64,000 nucleotides of DNA, from contig JAUYMY010000073.1 in NCBI GenBank assembly GCA_030699385.1, positions 39,851-103,850 on the forward strand, in the 5' to 3' direction. Shown here piece by piece: positions 39,714-49,662 of the stretch. The notes beneath the pieces are model-generated. The model made no database searches, was not told the origin of the DNA, and saw nothing but the letters and a program-made list of their open reading frames with translations. Within the stretch, counting starts at the first letter, position 1. Every line of letters begins with the position of its first letter. Origin of the DNA: Methylobacter sp. (GTDB lineage Bacteria; Pseudomonadota; Gammaproteobacteria; Methylococcales; Methylomonadaceae). A program made the translations under genes and the position numbers.

Positions 39714-40474
39714 AATTTCAACTCCGCCACCTTATTCTTAACCCACTGTGCATTGCGTTCGCGCAACAGCAATTCAATCCGCGCCCGTTGCAGCATGGCA
39801 ATCAAATAATAAAATTTGAACGCCACCGCCATCAGCAATAGCGGCACCAACATACTGACATGAATGGACGGTTTATCCATTTTGGTCACTGTCGGGCCTT
39901 GATGCAGCGTATTCCACCATTCCACCGAATAATGGATAACCGGGATATTGACCACGCCGACCAGCGCCAAAATCGCCACCGCCCTCGACGCGGTGCGCTT
40001 GTCGTCTATCGCGCCGTAAAGCCCGATCACGCCCAAATATAAAAACAGCAGTATCAATTCGGAAGTTAAGCGCGCATCCCAAACCCACCAAGTCCCCCAC
40101 ATCGGCTTGCCCCACAAGGAACCGGTCACCAAGGCGATAAAGGTAAAACTAGCGCCCACCGGCGCGCTGCTAATCGCGACTATTTCCGCCAGTTTAATAC
40201 GCCAAATTAAGCCGATGGCACCGGCCAACGCCATTACCACATAAATAAATAGCGACATCCAGGCGCTAGGCACATGGATATAAATGATGCGGTAGCTGTC
40301 GCCCTGCTGATAATCGCTAGGCGCCAAATACAGACCGCCGTAAAGGCCGGCAGCTGTCAGCAACAGAAAAACAACGACCAGCCACGGCATCAAACGCTGG
40401 GAAAATGCGTAAAAATGCGGCGGGGACGCCATGCGGTGAAAGAATCGGGCGACAGGATCAGGAATTAGAAACAT
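39710..40474 (-). CDS. ccmC: Heme exporter protein CcmC
   Basis: About 254 residues from MFLIPDPVARFFHRM; the frame is open 37 codons further, but homologues begin just before RMASPPHFYAF. Six transmembrane helices and the WWD motif MWGTWWVWDARLTS are present. It loads heme onto CcmE. ccmA and ccmB, normally upstream, are absent; a di-iron protein gene is there instead. Confidence 0.94.
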   Translation of the reverse strand: MFLIPDPVARFFHRMASPPHFYAFSQRLMPWLVVVFLLLTAAGLYGGLYLAPSDYQQGDSYRIIYIHVPSAWMSLFIYVVMALAGAIGLIWRIKLAEIVAISSAPVGASFTFIALVTGSLWGKPMWGTWWVWDARLTSELILLFLYLGVIGLYGAIDDKRTASRAVAILALVGVVNIPVIHYSVEWWNTLHQGPTVTKMDKPSIHVSMLVPLLLMAVAFKFYYLIAMLQRARIELLLRERNAQWVKNKVAELKL

Positions 40475-40511
40475 GAAAAAAAGCAGGATTAAGGTAAAAG
40501 GTTCGAGGGAA

Positions 40512-41408
40512 TTAGGCTTTGCAATAGGATGGAATCCAACTGCGCCCAACCATATAGTCAGGTAATTCGTTAAAGTCAAAAGCAACGCCGTCTTTAATCA
40601 TTTGTTCAACATTAAATAATTGTCCGACTTCGGGAATATCATTAAAAAATAACGTGTAAAAAGGCTTCACCAGCGCTTTTGAAACCTTCATGCCGATAGG
40701 GCCGATAAAGTTTCTGCGTTGCCCGACATGCGCGACTTCATCGATAGTAATTTCATCGAGCAATTCTTTTAAACGGGCGCACACTTCCGGCTCATCGACC
40801 AATACTTCATCAAACAGGCGGTATAAATGACAGTAGAAAGTCACACCCATCAGCTCGGTGACAAACGCAGGCGTGTCCATTAAAAAGCCCGGTAATTTGG
40901 GAAACTGCTCATAGATTTTTTCTTTAATCGGGCCTAACGGCACCCACTCGACTTTATCCAAGCCGCAAGTAAGGAGCATTTCATCAAACAAGCGCACATG
41001 GCAAAATTCCTCGGCCAAATGCACCCGGCTGATTTTATCTTCCACGGTATGCGAATGCGCCATATCGGGCACCGCATCCCAAGCGCCTTTAATGCCCACC
41101 CACTCATGCCGGGCAAATTTATAAATGCCGGTCAGCATCAAGGTCATGCGATCGAGTGACTTAGGGTCATCTTGCATCTCGACATAATTACGATAAAAAG
41201 CGGCCGGATCAGCCAGCGGCTTACGCAATTTAACCGGATTATCCTGAAAATGCTTGAGCCGGTCGCGTTTCTTGACTAAGTTTTTCTCGTCTTCGAGCAA
41301 TTCCCCGCCATGTTGCTGAGTGAATTCCCAGTAAGTGTCGAAATTTTCTTTTCTTTGTTGCGGGGTCGCGGGTGCAAAAACAGACAAATACTTAGCGGGT
41401 GCCATCAT
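40512..41408 (-). CDS. Ferritin-like di-iron protein of unknown function
   Basis: 298 residues, mostly helical. Two ExxH metal-ligand motifs: AEEFCHVRLFDE (about 132-143) and TIDEVAHVGQRRN (about 222-234), with further Glu candidates (FARHEW near 98, TELMGV near 184). This pattern fits a four-helix di-iron carboxylate protein such as an oxygenase or AurF-like enzyme; the substrate is unknown. It has no signal peptide. It lies 37 bp upstream of the ccmC start on the same strand and could be co-transcribed. Confidence 0.6.
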   Translation of the reverse strand: MMAPAKYLSVFAPATPQQRKENFDTYWEFTQQHGGELLEDEKNLVKKRDRLKHFQDNPVKLRKPLADPAAFYRNYVEMQDDPKSLDRMTLMLTGIYKFARHEWVGIKGAWDAVPDMAHSHTVEDKISRVHLAEEFCHVRLFDEMLLTCGLDKVEWVPLGPIKEKIYEQFPKLPGFLMDTPAFVTELMGVTFYCHLYRLFDEVLVDEPEVCARLKELLDEITIDEVAHVGQRRNFIGPIGMKVSKALVKPFYTLFFNDIPEVGQLFNVEQMIKDGVAFDFNELPDYMVGRSWIPSYCKA

Positions 41409-41495
41409 TATTCCAGATCGTTAATTTAATCGATTATTCTACGAGATATTATCACACATGTAACTAGCGGACGCTTGTCCGCCGTGGTCTTACCA

Positions 41496-44400
41496 TCAGC
41501 CATCAACTAATCGCGCCAATTCTTTGGTCAAAATAATATAAGGCAATACATTAACCGGCAATCTGTTGTTGACATCCTGATAAATGCGCCGGTAACGGTT
41601 GATTTTAGGCGCTTGATCGGGGAGGCTGAAATAATCGGCACAGGTTTCGGTCTGATCAGCCTGAATGGCTTTGACCACTTGCCCAATCAGCCGCTTAATG
41701 TCTTCTTGCACTTCATTCACTACTTTCCGCTCCCACACATCATGCAAGGGCATATTTGCCAACTGTTCGCTGACTTTGTCCACATCCAGATAGCCGCTGA
41801 TTTCATTAAACAATTTCAGTGTGGCAACAAAGTCTTGCGCGGTATCAGCGGCTAAGGAAACGATGAATGGAAAATCATTCAGGCGGGTCAAAAAGGCCAT
41901 GTTCAGCGCTAAAGCCTGCGGAATGCCGTCTTGCAACGGCTCGCTAAAGTCGACATTAAAATACTGCCGATAGTCGTTTAAATGGCGGCGATAGCAGGCA
42001 ATGGTCTGTACATCCGGGCGGATTTTTCTGCCTTGCAGCAAGGCCCAGCGACAAAATCCGGCCAAGGTATTTTCCAATTGCAGCAATAACTGATATTGCT
42101 GCTCGGCCGGGAGGCTGTTATCCAGCGCGGCAATCGCCTGCCGCACGCTATCGCCGTCTAAAACCCGGTCGAAGGTCAGATAACAGGTGACATAATCCAG
42201 GGTGTTTTCGCTATTTTCGTTCGCACTTAAAAAGCTGCAACCGGCCTGATTGATGATTTTATTGCTGACCAGTGTGGCTTTGATTTCAACCGCCAACGGG
42301 TGACCGGACAGATGCTCTGCATAGTGTTGGCCCAGCTGTTCCGGGAAATAATCCTGCAAATAGCAGCTGCAACAGACTTCCTGTAGCACCGCCGCTTTAT
42401 CCTGTATCAACTGGGTCAAATACATTTTGCTGGCGGCCATCAATACTGCCAGCTCGGGCCGGGTTATCACCAGACCGGGGCGGGACATGACTTTCTTGCT
42501 TTGCGGAAAACATTCAACGGCCCGGTCGAAAAATCCGGCGCTATCCAGGCGCTCAGCCAGTTGCAAATAATCCGCCGGGTTTTCTGCACAACGCCGTTGC
42601 TCCAGCGACAAACACAGGCTTTGAGCGATATTATCCGCCAGCACCAGACGGCAAACAGCGTCGGTCATGCTGATAAATAAGGGCTGGTAATCGGCGATCA
42701 GGTTTTTCTTTTGCAGGCAGACCAAAAAGATTTTTAAATTCACTTCATGGTCGGAAGTGTCGACACCGGCTGAATTATCGACCGCATCGGTGTTAATGCG
42801 CCCTCCTCTCAGCGCGTATTCAATACGCGCCTTTTGGGTGAAACCGAGATTCGCGCCTTCGCCGACGATGCTGGAGCCTAAATCGGCCGCATTCACGCGC
42901 ACGTTGTCATTGGCGCGGTCGCCGACCTCTTCGTGTTTTTCGGTGCCGGCTTTTACATAGGTGCCGATACCGCCCAGCCATAATAAATCGACCGGAGCCG
43001 CCAACAAATAACGGATTAGCGATTCGCCATCCAGCGATTTATAACGGATGCCCAGCCATTTTTTCAGTTCGGCGGACACCGGAATATCTTTATCTGTCCT
43101 GACATAAACGCCGCCACCGGGTGAAATAAGCGCTCTGTCGTAATCATTCCAACTCGAACCCGGCAGGCAAAACAAGCGCCTGCGTTCAGCGAATGCCGCC
43201 TCGCTATCGGCAGGGTTCGGGTCGATGAAAATATGCGAGCCGCTAAACGCCGCCAACAGCCGGATGTGCGGCGACTGCAACATGCCGTTGCCGAACACGT
43301 CGCCATCCATGCTGCCGATACCGACAACGCTAAAGGCTTCCGTTTGTATGTCTTTACCGATTTCCCGAAAATGGCGTTTCACGCATTCCCAAGCGCCGCG
43401 CGCGGTAATGCCCAAGGCTTTATGATCATAGCCTTGAGAGCCACCGCTGGCAAAGGCATCGCCCAACCAAAAACGGTATTGTGCCGACACCGCGTTAGCC
43501 ATATCGGAAAATTGCGCGGTGCCTTTGTCGGCGGCGACAACCAAATAAGGATCGGGATCGTCATAGCAAACCAGGTTGTGCGGCGGCACAATTTGGTCGT
43601 CACGGTAATTATCGGTTAAATCAAGCAGTCCACGAATCAGGATCAAATAGGCTTTTTTGCCGGCCTCCTTGATGCCGGCTGCCGATTTGAACCCGTTTTT
43701 TTTGACCACAAAGCCGCCCTTAGCACCAGTCGGAACAATCAGCGCATTTTTACTGACTTGGGTTTGCATCAGCCCCAGAATTTCGGTTCTGAAATCATCG
43801 GGACGGTCTGACCAGCGAATGCCGCCACGGGAAATTTTGCCGCTGCGTAAATGGATGCCTTCCATATCGAAGGCATGGACATAAATCTCGTTTTGCGGCT
43901 TGGGTGCGGGCATGTCGATAATGCCCAGGCTATTAATTTTAAAAGCGATAAAATAATCGGGCAGGCTGCGGCGCAAATGGAAATTACTGCGCATGGTCGC
44001 GTCAATCAGATTAAACACGGTACGCAAAATCCGGTCGTCATTAATATCGGTAACGGCAGCTAGGCTCTCCAGCAATTGCAATCGCAACGGAAAGGCCACC
44101 TGCTCTTCACGAATCGCCGTATCCTCCCAGTCGGGATTGGGCCTAAAACGCTGCTCAAAATAATTAAACAAAGCCAAGGCAACCTGCGGATTGTTAATCA
44201 GAACATGGTGAACGCTGGCGCGCGTGGTCTGATGCCCCAGTTGCAGATAATAATTGCGATAAGCTCTGAGCACGTCGATGTCTTGCCAAGCCAGTCCTGT
44301 CAGCACACACAATTTGTTGAGCGCATCATTTTCCACGCGCCCATCCATTGTCACGGCAATGGTTTCGAGCATCCGCTGTCTTAAGGTGAAAAACGGGGCG

Positions 44401-44801
44401 CACTGCGTTTTTGCCGCTTTGATGGTGAAACTTTTAATAAACAGACTAACGCCATCGACCATCACCGCAAACTGCACCTGATCCATGACCCGTAAGTGCA
44501 TGTTTTCCAGCACCGGAATATATTCATCCAAATAGCGCGGTTCTCGGCTGTAAAAATGCAGCCGGTAATGCTCAATATTTTGGTGGGGATTTAGCAGGCT
44601 GATACGCTGCTGATCGGAACTTGCCATCTGCTCAAGCTGCAGCATGTCTTTTAGCGCATAACGCGGCACGACGAGTGCTTGGTATTCGGCTGAAAATGCG
44701 GTGTGGTATTTTTTCCACAGCGCGTCGCCGGCGGTTTGACCCAAAGCCCGTTCAGCGATACGCCGCAAATCAAGCAGCCAAGATTTGGTAAATTTGTTCA
44801 A
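41496..44801 (-). CDS. NAD-dependent glutamate dehydrogenase, short form (Bac_GDH family)
   Basis: 1101 residues against about 1600 in Pseudomonas GdhB. Catalytic region: GGIRWSDRPDDFRTEILGLM, then PTGAKGGFVVKK, and SGGSQGYDHKALGITARGAW. It lacks most of the usual N-terminal ACT-like regulatory region. It converts glutamate to 2-oxoglutarate and ammonia with NAD. The start is TTG at 44801 with GAGGA about 8 bases upstream. The frame is intact throughout, so the short length is not a visible truncation. Confidence 0.9.
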   Translation of the reverse strand: MNKFTKSWLLDLRRIAERALGQTAGDALWKKYHTAFSAEYQALVVPRYALKDMLQLEQMASSDQQRISLLNPHQNIEHYRLHFYSREPRYLDEYIPVLENMHLRVMDQVQFAVMVDGVSLFIKSFTIKAAKTQCAPFFTLRQRMLETIAVTMDGRVENDALNKLCVLTGLAWQDIDVLRAYRNYYLQLGHQTTRASVHHVLINNPQVALALFNYFEQRFRPNPDWEDTAIREEQVAFPLRLQLLESLAAVTDINDDRILRTVFNLIDATMRSNFHLRRSLPDYFIAFKINSLGIIDMPAPKPQNEIYVHAFDMEGIHLRSGKISRGGIRWSDRPDDFRTEILGLMQTQVSKNALIVPTGAKGGFVVKKNGFKSAAGIKEAGKKAYLILIRGLLDLTDNYRDDQIVPPHNLVCYDDPDPYLVVAADKGTAQFSDMANAVSAQYRFWLGDAFASGGSQGYDHKALGITARGAWECVKRHFREIGKDIQTEAFSVVGIGSMDGDVFGNGMLQSPHIRLLAAFSGSHIFIDPNPADSEAAFAERRRLFCLPGSSWNDYDRALISPGGGVYVRTDKDIPVSAELKKWLGIRYKSLDGESLIRYLLAAPVDLLWLGGIGTYVKAGTEKHEEVGDRANDNVRVNAADLGSSIVGEGANLGFTQKARIEYALRGGRINTDAVDNSAGVDTSDHEVNLKIFLVCLQKKNLIADYQPLFISMTDAVCRLVLADNIAQSLCLSLEQRRCAENPADYLQLAERLDSAGFFDRAVECFPQSKKVMSRPGLVITRPELAVLMAASKMYLTQLIQDKAAVLQEVCCSCYLQDYFPEQLGQHYAEHLSGHPLAVEIKATLVSNKIINQAGCSFLSANENSENTLDYVTCYLTFDRVLDGDSVRQAIAALDNSLPAEQQYQLLLQLENTLAGFCRWALLQGRKIRPDVQTIACYRRHLNDYRQYFNVDFSEPLQDGIPQALALNMAFLTRLNDFPFIVSLAADTAQDFVATLKLFNEISGYLDVDKVSEQLANMPLHDVWERKVVNEVQEDIKRLIGQVVKAIQADQTETCADYFSLPDQAPKINRYRRIYQDVNNRLPVNVLPYIILTKELARLVDG

Positions 44802-44820
44802 TGGCTTATCCTCAGCGTTA

Positions 44821-45034
44821 CCAAATAATTGTCTACGAAAACAAACATAACTACTCAGCGAGAAAAGAAATAGAACACGGATGACACGGGTAGGACAGAT
44901 TTACACAGATTTTTTTTTTAGAATGTGCTGTGCTTTTAATCAGTGACTATCCGTTTAAGAGTAGTCACCCATTATTTTGACTGTTTTTTTCGTGGCTTTC
45001 GTGGCTTTCGTGATTTTCGTGGACACTATTTTTT
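44821..45034. repeat. Composite dispersed repeat, subtype B
   Basis: Left flank CCAAATAATTGTCTACGAAA, right arm CGTGGCTTTCGTGGCTTTCGTGATTTTCGTGG followed by ACACTATTTTTT. The MITE-like copy 2 lies inside. The element fills the gap between tetR and the dehydrogenase gene. Confidence 0.8.
44848..44957 (-). mobile_element. MITE-like element, copy 2
   Basis: About 110 bases, opposite in orientation to the copy at 12877-13030 and roughly 90% identical over the shared core: on the minus strand CACTGATTAAAAGCACAG and CATCCGTGTTCTATTTCTTT. One end keeps the TAACTACTCAGCGAGAAAA terminus; the other end appears truncated. Confidence 0.7.
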
Positions 45035-45633
45035 CACTTTTTGACGAGGGTATTCCATGCCGCAAGCCAGGTTTGCGATTGATAAAAATCGGCTTTCTTG
45101 TCCAGGAATCCGCTTAATTTAAGCCGCAGGGTATTGTCGATAATACCAAAAAAATGGGCATAGCCTAATTGCGGGGTCATGGTACGCATTTCGCCCTCGC
45201 TGATACCGGCTTCAATAATGCGGATGATTTTTATAAAGGCGGTGGATTGATGTAGCGACTGTGCTTCCGGTAAAAACTCTTTGACGTTCAACACCAGTAA
45301 AAACCGCATCACATCCGGTGCTTCATCGGTCAGCCTGAACAGCAAATCGACGATGCCACGTAATTGTTCGGAAGGTTTTTCGTTGGTGCGCTTAATGTCA
45401 TCAATAGAGATGCTTAGGCTGTCGAGAATGTTGCCGTACAACTGTGCCGCAATCACCTGTTTGGTTTTAAAATGCTGATAAATTGCGTCGGTGCTGGTTA
45501 TGCCTGCCGCCTCTTTAATGTCGATGAGCGAGGTATTGAAATAACCTTTTTCGGCGAACAGTCTCAAAGCCGCCAACATTATTTCATCTTGCACGTTCGA
45601 ATTATCCTGAATATCTATTATTTCCTGATCCAT
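45034..45633 (-). CDS. TetR-family transcriptional regulator
   Basis: About 199 residues from MDQEIIDIQDN, chosen because AAGAAG lies just upstream; an in-frame ATG at 45657 has none. HTH at about 20-62 (AALRLFAEKGYFNTSLIDIKEAAGITSTDAIYQHF). The C-terminal ligand domain is unassigned. The target could be the adjacent glutamate dehydrogenase gene downstream, but that is only suggested by position. Confidence 0.88.
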   Translation of the reverse strand: MDQEIIDIQDNSNVQDEIMLAALRLFAEKGYFNTSLIDIKEAAGITSTDAIYQHFKTKQVIAAQLYGNILDSLSISIDDIKRTNEKPSEQLRGIVDLLFRLTDEAPDVMRFLLVLNVKEFLPEAQSLHQSTAFIKIIRIIEAGISEGEMRTMTPQLGYAHFFGIIDNTLRLKLSGFLDKKADFYQSQTWLAAWNTLVKK

Positions 45634-45687
45634 GTTCTTCTTTAACAGCTGATTCAATGCGCTGTATTGGTCTGTGAGTGAAAATTT

Positions 45688-45710
45688 AACCGGCTTGTTA
45701 AAAGCCGGTT
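45688..45710 (-). terminator. Terminator after pgsA
   Basis: AACCGGCTT-loop-AAGCCGGTT, a 9-bp stem with a 5-base loop, followed on the minus strand by AAATTTTC. Position between the pgsA stop and tetR suits Rho-independent termination, though the T-tract is short. Confidence 0.6.
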
Positions 45711-45720
45711 GTATAAAAAT

Positions 45721-46284
45721 TTATTTTGCCGACAACACTGCAAGTGCTGCCCTTAAGTAATTGATCATTGACCATAAGGTCAATATGGCCGCGATATAGA
45801 GCAGGCCGTAGCCGCAATAATTAACCGGCAAGCCGAACACATCATCACGATACAACAACATGCCAATCGCCAGCATTTGCGCGGTGGTTTTCCATTTGCC
45901 TAACTGCGACACTTTGACCTGCGCCCGCTGGCCGATTTCCGCCATCCATTCACGCAAGGAAGCAATAGTTATCTCCCGGCCGATAATAATAGCAGCGGGA
46001 ACCGCCAGATAAGGACTGCCCTGTTGTTGCACAATCAGCACCAACACCATCGCCACCATCAGTTTATCCGCGACAGGATCTAAAAAAGCCCCAAAAGCCG
46101 TTTCCAGACGCATTTTCCGGGCAAGGTAGCCATCCAGCCAATCAGTAAAACCCGCAACCATAAAAATCAGCGTGCAGGCAATATTGGCATAATGCCAAGG
46201 CAGATAAAAAACCACGGTTATTAACGGAATTAACGCGATTCTTAACAGCGTCAGGTTTGTCGGTAAGTTATATTCAATGATCAT
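45721..46284 (-). CDS. pgsA: CDP-diacylglycerol-glycerol-3-phosphate 3-phosphatidyltransferase
   Basis: About 187 residues from MIIEYNLPTNLTLLRI; the longer frame would run into uvrC. The CDP-alcohol phosphotransferase signature DWLDGYLARKMRLETAFGAFLDPVADK (D-G-x2-A-R, G-x3-D-x3-D) is intact. Four or five transmembrane helices. It makes phosphatidylglycerophosphate. The start overlaps the uvrC stop by 11 bases, the conserved uvrC-pgsA pair. Confidence 0.94.
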   Translation of the reverse strand: MIIEYNLPTNLTLLRIALIPLITVVFYLPWHYANIACTLIFMVAGFTDWLDGYLARKMRLETAFGAFLDPVADKLMVAMVLVLIVQQQGSPYLAVPAAIIIGREITIASLREWMAEIGQRAQVKVSQLGKWKTTAQMLAIGMLLYRDDVFGLPVNYCGYGLLYIAAILTLWSMINYLRAALAVLSAK

Positions 46285-48163
46285 CTTGGTGATGAAACAG
46301 CCCGTAAATTCGTTGTGCCAGTTGGCGGCTGATGCCGTCCACGCTGCAAAGTGCATCCACGCCAGCCTGTGAAATACCTTGCAAACCCCCAAATTGTTTC
46401 AATAAAATCTGTCGCCGTTTAGGCCCCAATCCCGGAATGGCTTCCATCGCCGATTGTTTTTTGGCCTTGCCCCGACGCTGCCGGTGTCCTGTTATTGCAA
46501 ACCGGTGCGCTTCATCACGGATATGCTGAATTAACAACAACGCGCTTGCGCCCGGTTTTATATCTATTGGCTGATCCTGATCCACTCGTATCAGCTTTTC
46601 CATGCCGGGTTTTCTGTCCGGCCCCTTGGAAACGCCGACTATCATAACATTGTTTATCTCTAATTCCGCCAATGCCTTTTGTGCTTCATGCACCTGGCCT
46701 TTGCCGCCGTCTATCAACAAGATGTCCGGCGCAATGTGCTCGCCCTGTTTGAGCCGTTTAAAACGCCGCAACACCGCCTGATGTATCGCCGCATAATCGT
46801 CGCCACCGGTGATACCTTCAATATTAAAGCGGCGATAAGCTGATTTTACCGGGCCTTCGCGGTCAAAAACAACACACGATGCCACCGTTTGCTCGCCTTG
46901 GGTATGGCTAATATCAAAACATTCCAGGCGTTTGGGCAGCTCCTTGCAGCCCAATTCCTCTTGCAAACTGAGAAAACGCGCATACAAGCCCTGCTTGTCG
47001 GCCAACTTGCTCAACAGCGAATTTTCCGCATTGGTGCAGGCCATTTGCAACCATTTTGCCCGCTCGCCCCTGACATTATGCACAATCGCCACGGCGTGTT
47101 TCGACTGCATGGATGCAGGAGGTAGAGCAACGCATGGAGCAGTTGCCGATGCTTGTGCGCCCAACACCTCCATCAGTAACTCAACTTCTTCCGGCAGATG
47201 GCTGACAATCACCTGATGCGGCGGCTGTTTATCCAGATAATATTGCGGGATAAAGGCCTGAACAATCGCCGCCGGCTCATGCTCATCGGTCATCTTAGGA
47301 AAAAACACCTTATTGCCCAAATGCTGGCCGTTGCGGATAAAAAACACCTGCACACAAGCCACACCGGCCTTAGTTGCGCAGGCGATAATATCGACATCAC
47401 CGCGCTCGCCATCGACAAACTGTTTTTCCAATACCGAGCGCAATGTCAGGATTTGATCCCTGAAACCGGCCGCCTGCTCGTATTCCAACTTTGCCGCCGC
47501 CTGTTCCATTTCGACAATCAACCGGTCAATCAGCAGACTGCCCTTGCCTTCCAAAAACAGCACCGTGCTGTTAACGTCCTGAGCATAATCGGCTTTATCG
47601 ATCAAGCCGACGCACGGCGCTTTGCAGCGGCCTATCTGATGCTGCAAACAGGGACGGGAGCGGTTGTTAAAAACGGAATCCTCACATTGTCTGAGCAGAA
47701 AAACCCGTTGCAATAGTTTTAGACTTTCCTTGATCGCGCCAATACCGGGATAAGGGCCGAAATAGCTGCCCTTGCGTTTTTTGGCGCCGCGATGCAGCGT
47801 AATCTGGGGAAAATCATGTTCGCTGGACAGGAAAATATAGGGATAGGATTTATCATCCCTTAAACAGATGTTGTAGCGGGGTTTATGACGCTTGATTTGC
47901 TGGCATTCCAGCAACAGCGCCTCGCCTTCGGTCAGCGTAACCGTGACTTCAATAGTCGCAATCTTGGCGACCATAGTCTGCTGCTTGATTGAAGCGGTGT
48001 GTTTTTTAAAATAACTGGAAACGCGGTTTTTAAGATTTTTGGCCTTGCCGATATAAATAATCTCACCCTGGTCATTGAGCATTTTGTAAATGCCCGGACG
48101 CGTGGTCAGATTTTTTAGGAACGATTGCAGGTCAAAATTATTTTCTGATAATTCGGGGTTCAC
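46274..48163 (-). CDS. uvrC: Excinuclease ABC subunit C
   Basis: 629 residues. GIY-YIG nuclease at the N-terminus (PGIYKMLNDQGEIIYIGKA), Cys-rich stretch at about 155-175, UvrB-binding UVR helix (LIDRLIVEMEQAAAKLEYEQAA), RNase H-like nuclease in the middle (ECFDISHTQGEQTVASCVVF, ILLIDGGKGQ) and a C-terminal helix-hairpin-helix pair (AIPGLGPKRRQILLKQFGG). It makes both incisions in nucleotide excision repair. Confidence 0.96.
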   Translation of the reverse strand: MNPELSENNFDLQSFLKNLTTRPGIYKMLNDQGEIIYIGKAKNLKNRVSSYFKKHTASIKQQTMVAKIATIEVTVTLTEGEALLLECQQIKRHKPRYNICLRDDKSYPYIFLSSEHDFPQITLHRGAKKRKGSYFGPYPGIGAIKESLKLLQRVFLLRQCEDSVFNNRSRPCLQHQIGRCKAPCVGLIDKADYAQDVNSTVLFLEGKGSLLIDRLIVEMEQAAAKLEYEQAAGFRDQILTLRSVLEKQFVDGERGDVDIIACATKAGVACVQVFFIRNGQHLGNKVFFPKMTDEHEPAAIVQAFIPQYYLDKQPPHQVIVSHLPEEVELLMEVLGAQASATAPCVALPPASMQSKHAVAIVHNVRGERAKWLQMACTNAENSLLSKLADKQGLYARFLSLQEELGCKELPKRLECFDISHTQGEQTVASCVVFDREGPVKSAYRRFNIEGITGGDDYAAIHQAVLRRFKRLKQGEHIAPDILLIDGGKGQVHEAQKALAELEINNVMIVGVSKGPDRKPGMEKLIRVDQDQPIDIKPGASALLLIQHIRDEAHRFAITGHRQRRGKAKKQSAMEAIPGLGPKRRQILLKQFGGLQGISQAGVDALCSVDGISRQLAQRIYGLFHHQDDH

Positions 48164-48189
48164 GCATTAACATAGATTATGGTGATAAA

Positions 48190-48256
48190 TTGTAGGAGCG
48201 GCCACTCGGCCGCGAATAACAAACGCCATTCGCGGCCGGGTGGCCGCTCCCACAAA
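48190..48256. repeat. GC-rich palindrome shared with 26465-26535
   Basis: TTGTAGGAGCGGCCACTCGG and GGCCGGGTGGCCGCTCCCAC form a stem of about 25 bp, lying just 3' of pntB and upstream of uvrC. It is closely similar to the copy after trxB and may act as a transcription barrier. Confidence 0.8.
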
Positions 48257-48261
48257 CAAAA

Positions 48262-49650
48262 CTAACTCTTCAACGCCTTCAACACCGCCTGCATGGTCGC
48301 ATTGGCATCGCCAAACAACATGCGGGTGTTCTCCAACACAAACAACGGGTTACCGACACCGGCATAACCCGACGCCATGCTGCGTTTTAGTACAATCGTG
48401 GTTTCACCTTTCCAGCATTCCAATACCGGCATTCCGGCAATCGGGCTGTTAGGGTCATCCAACGCAGACGGGTTGACAATGTCGTTGGCGCCGATAACGA
48501 TGGACACATCGACATGTCCCCAGTCTTCATTGATTTCGTCCATTTCATAAACAATGTCATAAGGCACTTTAGCTTCCGCCAGCAACACGTTCATGTGGCC
48601 GGGCATACGCCCCGCTACCGGATGGATGCCGAAACCGACTTTTTTGCCCTTGTCGCGCAACAGCTTGGTAATTTCGTTCACCGTATGCTGAGCCTGCGCC
48701 ACCGCCATGCCGTAGCCTGGGATAATCATGATGCTTTTGGCATCAAGCAATAATTGCGCGGTATCTTCGGCGCTGATCGGCGTCACTTCGCCTTCAATAA
48801 CAGCCGTTTCACCGCCTGAAGTACCGAAACCGCCGGCAATCACGCTGATAAAGTTGCGATTCATCGCACGGCACATAATGTAACTCAAAATCGCGCCGCT
48901 GCTGCCGACTAATGCGCCGGTCACAATCAACAAATCGTTGCTTAACATGAAACCGGTTGCCGCCGCCGCCCAGCCGGAATAGCTGTTCAGCATCGACACC
49001 ACCACCGGCATGTCAGCCCCGCCGATTGCCATTACCATGTGAACGCCAAACGCCAGCGCAACCACCGTCATCAACAATAAGGGAAAAGTACCGCCGCCGG
49101 TTTCGGCTTGTTGTAAAAACCACCGGCCTAACAAAAACGCCAAAATCAATAAGCTTAAATTCAACCAGTGCCGTGCAGGCAACATCACCGGCTTGCCGCT
49201 GATGCGCTCGCTGAGTTTGCCAAAGGCAATCACCGAACCGGAAAAAGTCACCGCGCCGATCAGAATGCCGATGTAAATTTCCACTTCATGGATATTTTTT
49301 TCCACGGCGCTTAAATCGGTGGAACTGTCCATAAAATTGGCATAACCCACCAACACCGCCGCCAAACCGACCAAACTGTGCATGATCGCGACCAGTTCCG
49401 GCATTTGCGTCATTTCGACTTTTAACGCAGCTTTGGCGCCAATCGCGCCGCCGATTAACAAAGCAATCACTAAAATAACGTATGAAGTGACTGACTCGCT
49501 TAATGCCGTGGCGACAATCGCAATCGCCATGCCCAACATGCCGTAATAATTGCCTCGGCGCGCCGTTTCCTGGTTACTTAACCCACCCAAACTGAAAATG
49601 AACAGAATGGTGGCGACGATGTACGACATCGTAACTAAACTTTGGGACAT
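48262..49650 (-). CDS. pntB: NAD(P) transhydrogenase subunit beta
   Basis: 462 residues. About eight transmembrane helices in the first 270 residues, then the NADP-binding domain III ([52 protein letters not shown]). It couples proton flow to NADPH formation with PntA. It is 12 bp downstream of pntA. Confidence 0.96.
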   Translation of the reverse strand: MSQSLVTMSYIVATILFIFSLGGLSNQETARRGNYYGMLGMAIAIVATALSESVTSYVILVIALLIGGAIGAKAALKVEMTQMPELVAIMHSLVGLAAVLVGYANFMDSSTDLSAVEKNIHEVEIYIGILIGAVTFSGSVIAFGKLSERISGKPVMLPARHWLNLSLLILAFLLGRWFLQQAETGGGTFPLLLMTVVALAFGVHMVMAIGGADMPVVVSMLNSYSGWAAAATGFMLSNDLLIVTGALVGSSGAILSYIMCRAMNRNFISVIAGGFGTSGGETAVIEGEVTPISAEDTAQLLLDAKSIMIIPGYGMAVAQAQHTVNEITKLLRDKGKKVGFGIHPVAGRMPGHMNVLLAEAKVPYDIVYEMDEINEDWGHVDVSIVIGANDIVNPSALDDPNSPIAGMPVLECWKGETTIVLKRSMASGYAGVGNPLFVLENTRMLFGDANATMQAVLKALKS

Positions 49651-49662
49651 CTTTTTCTCCGG

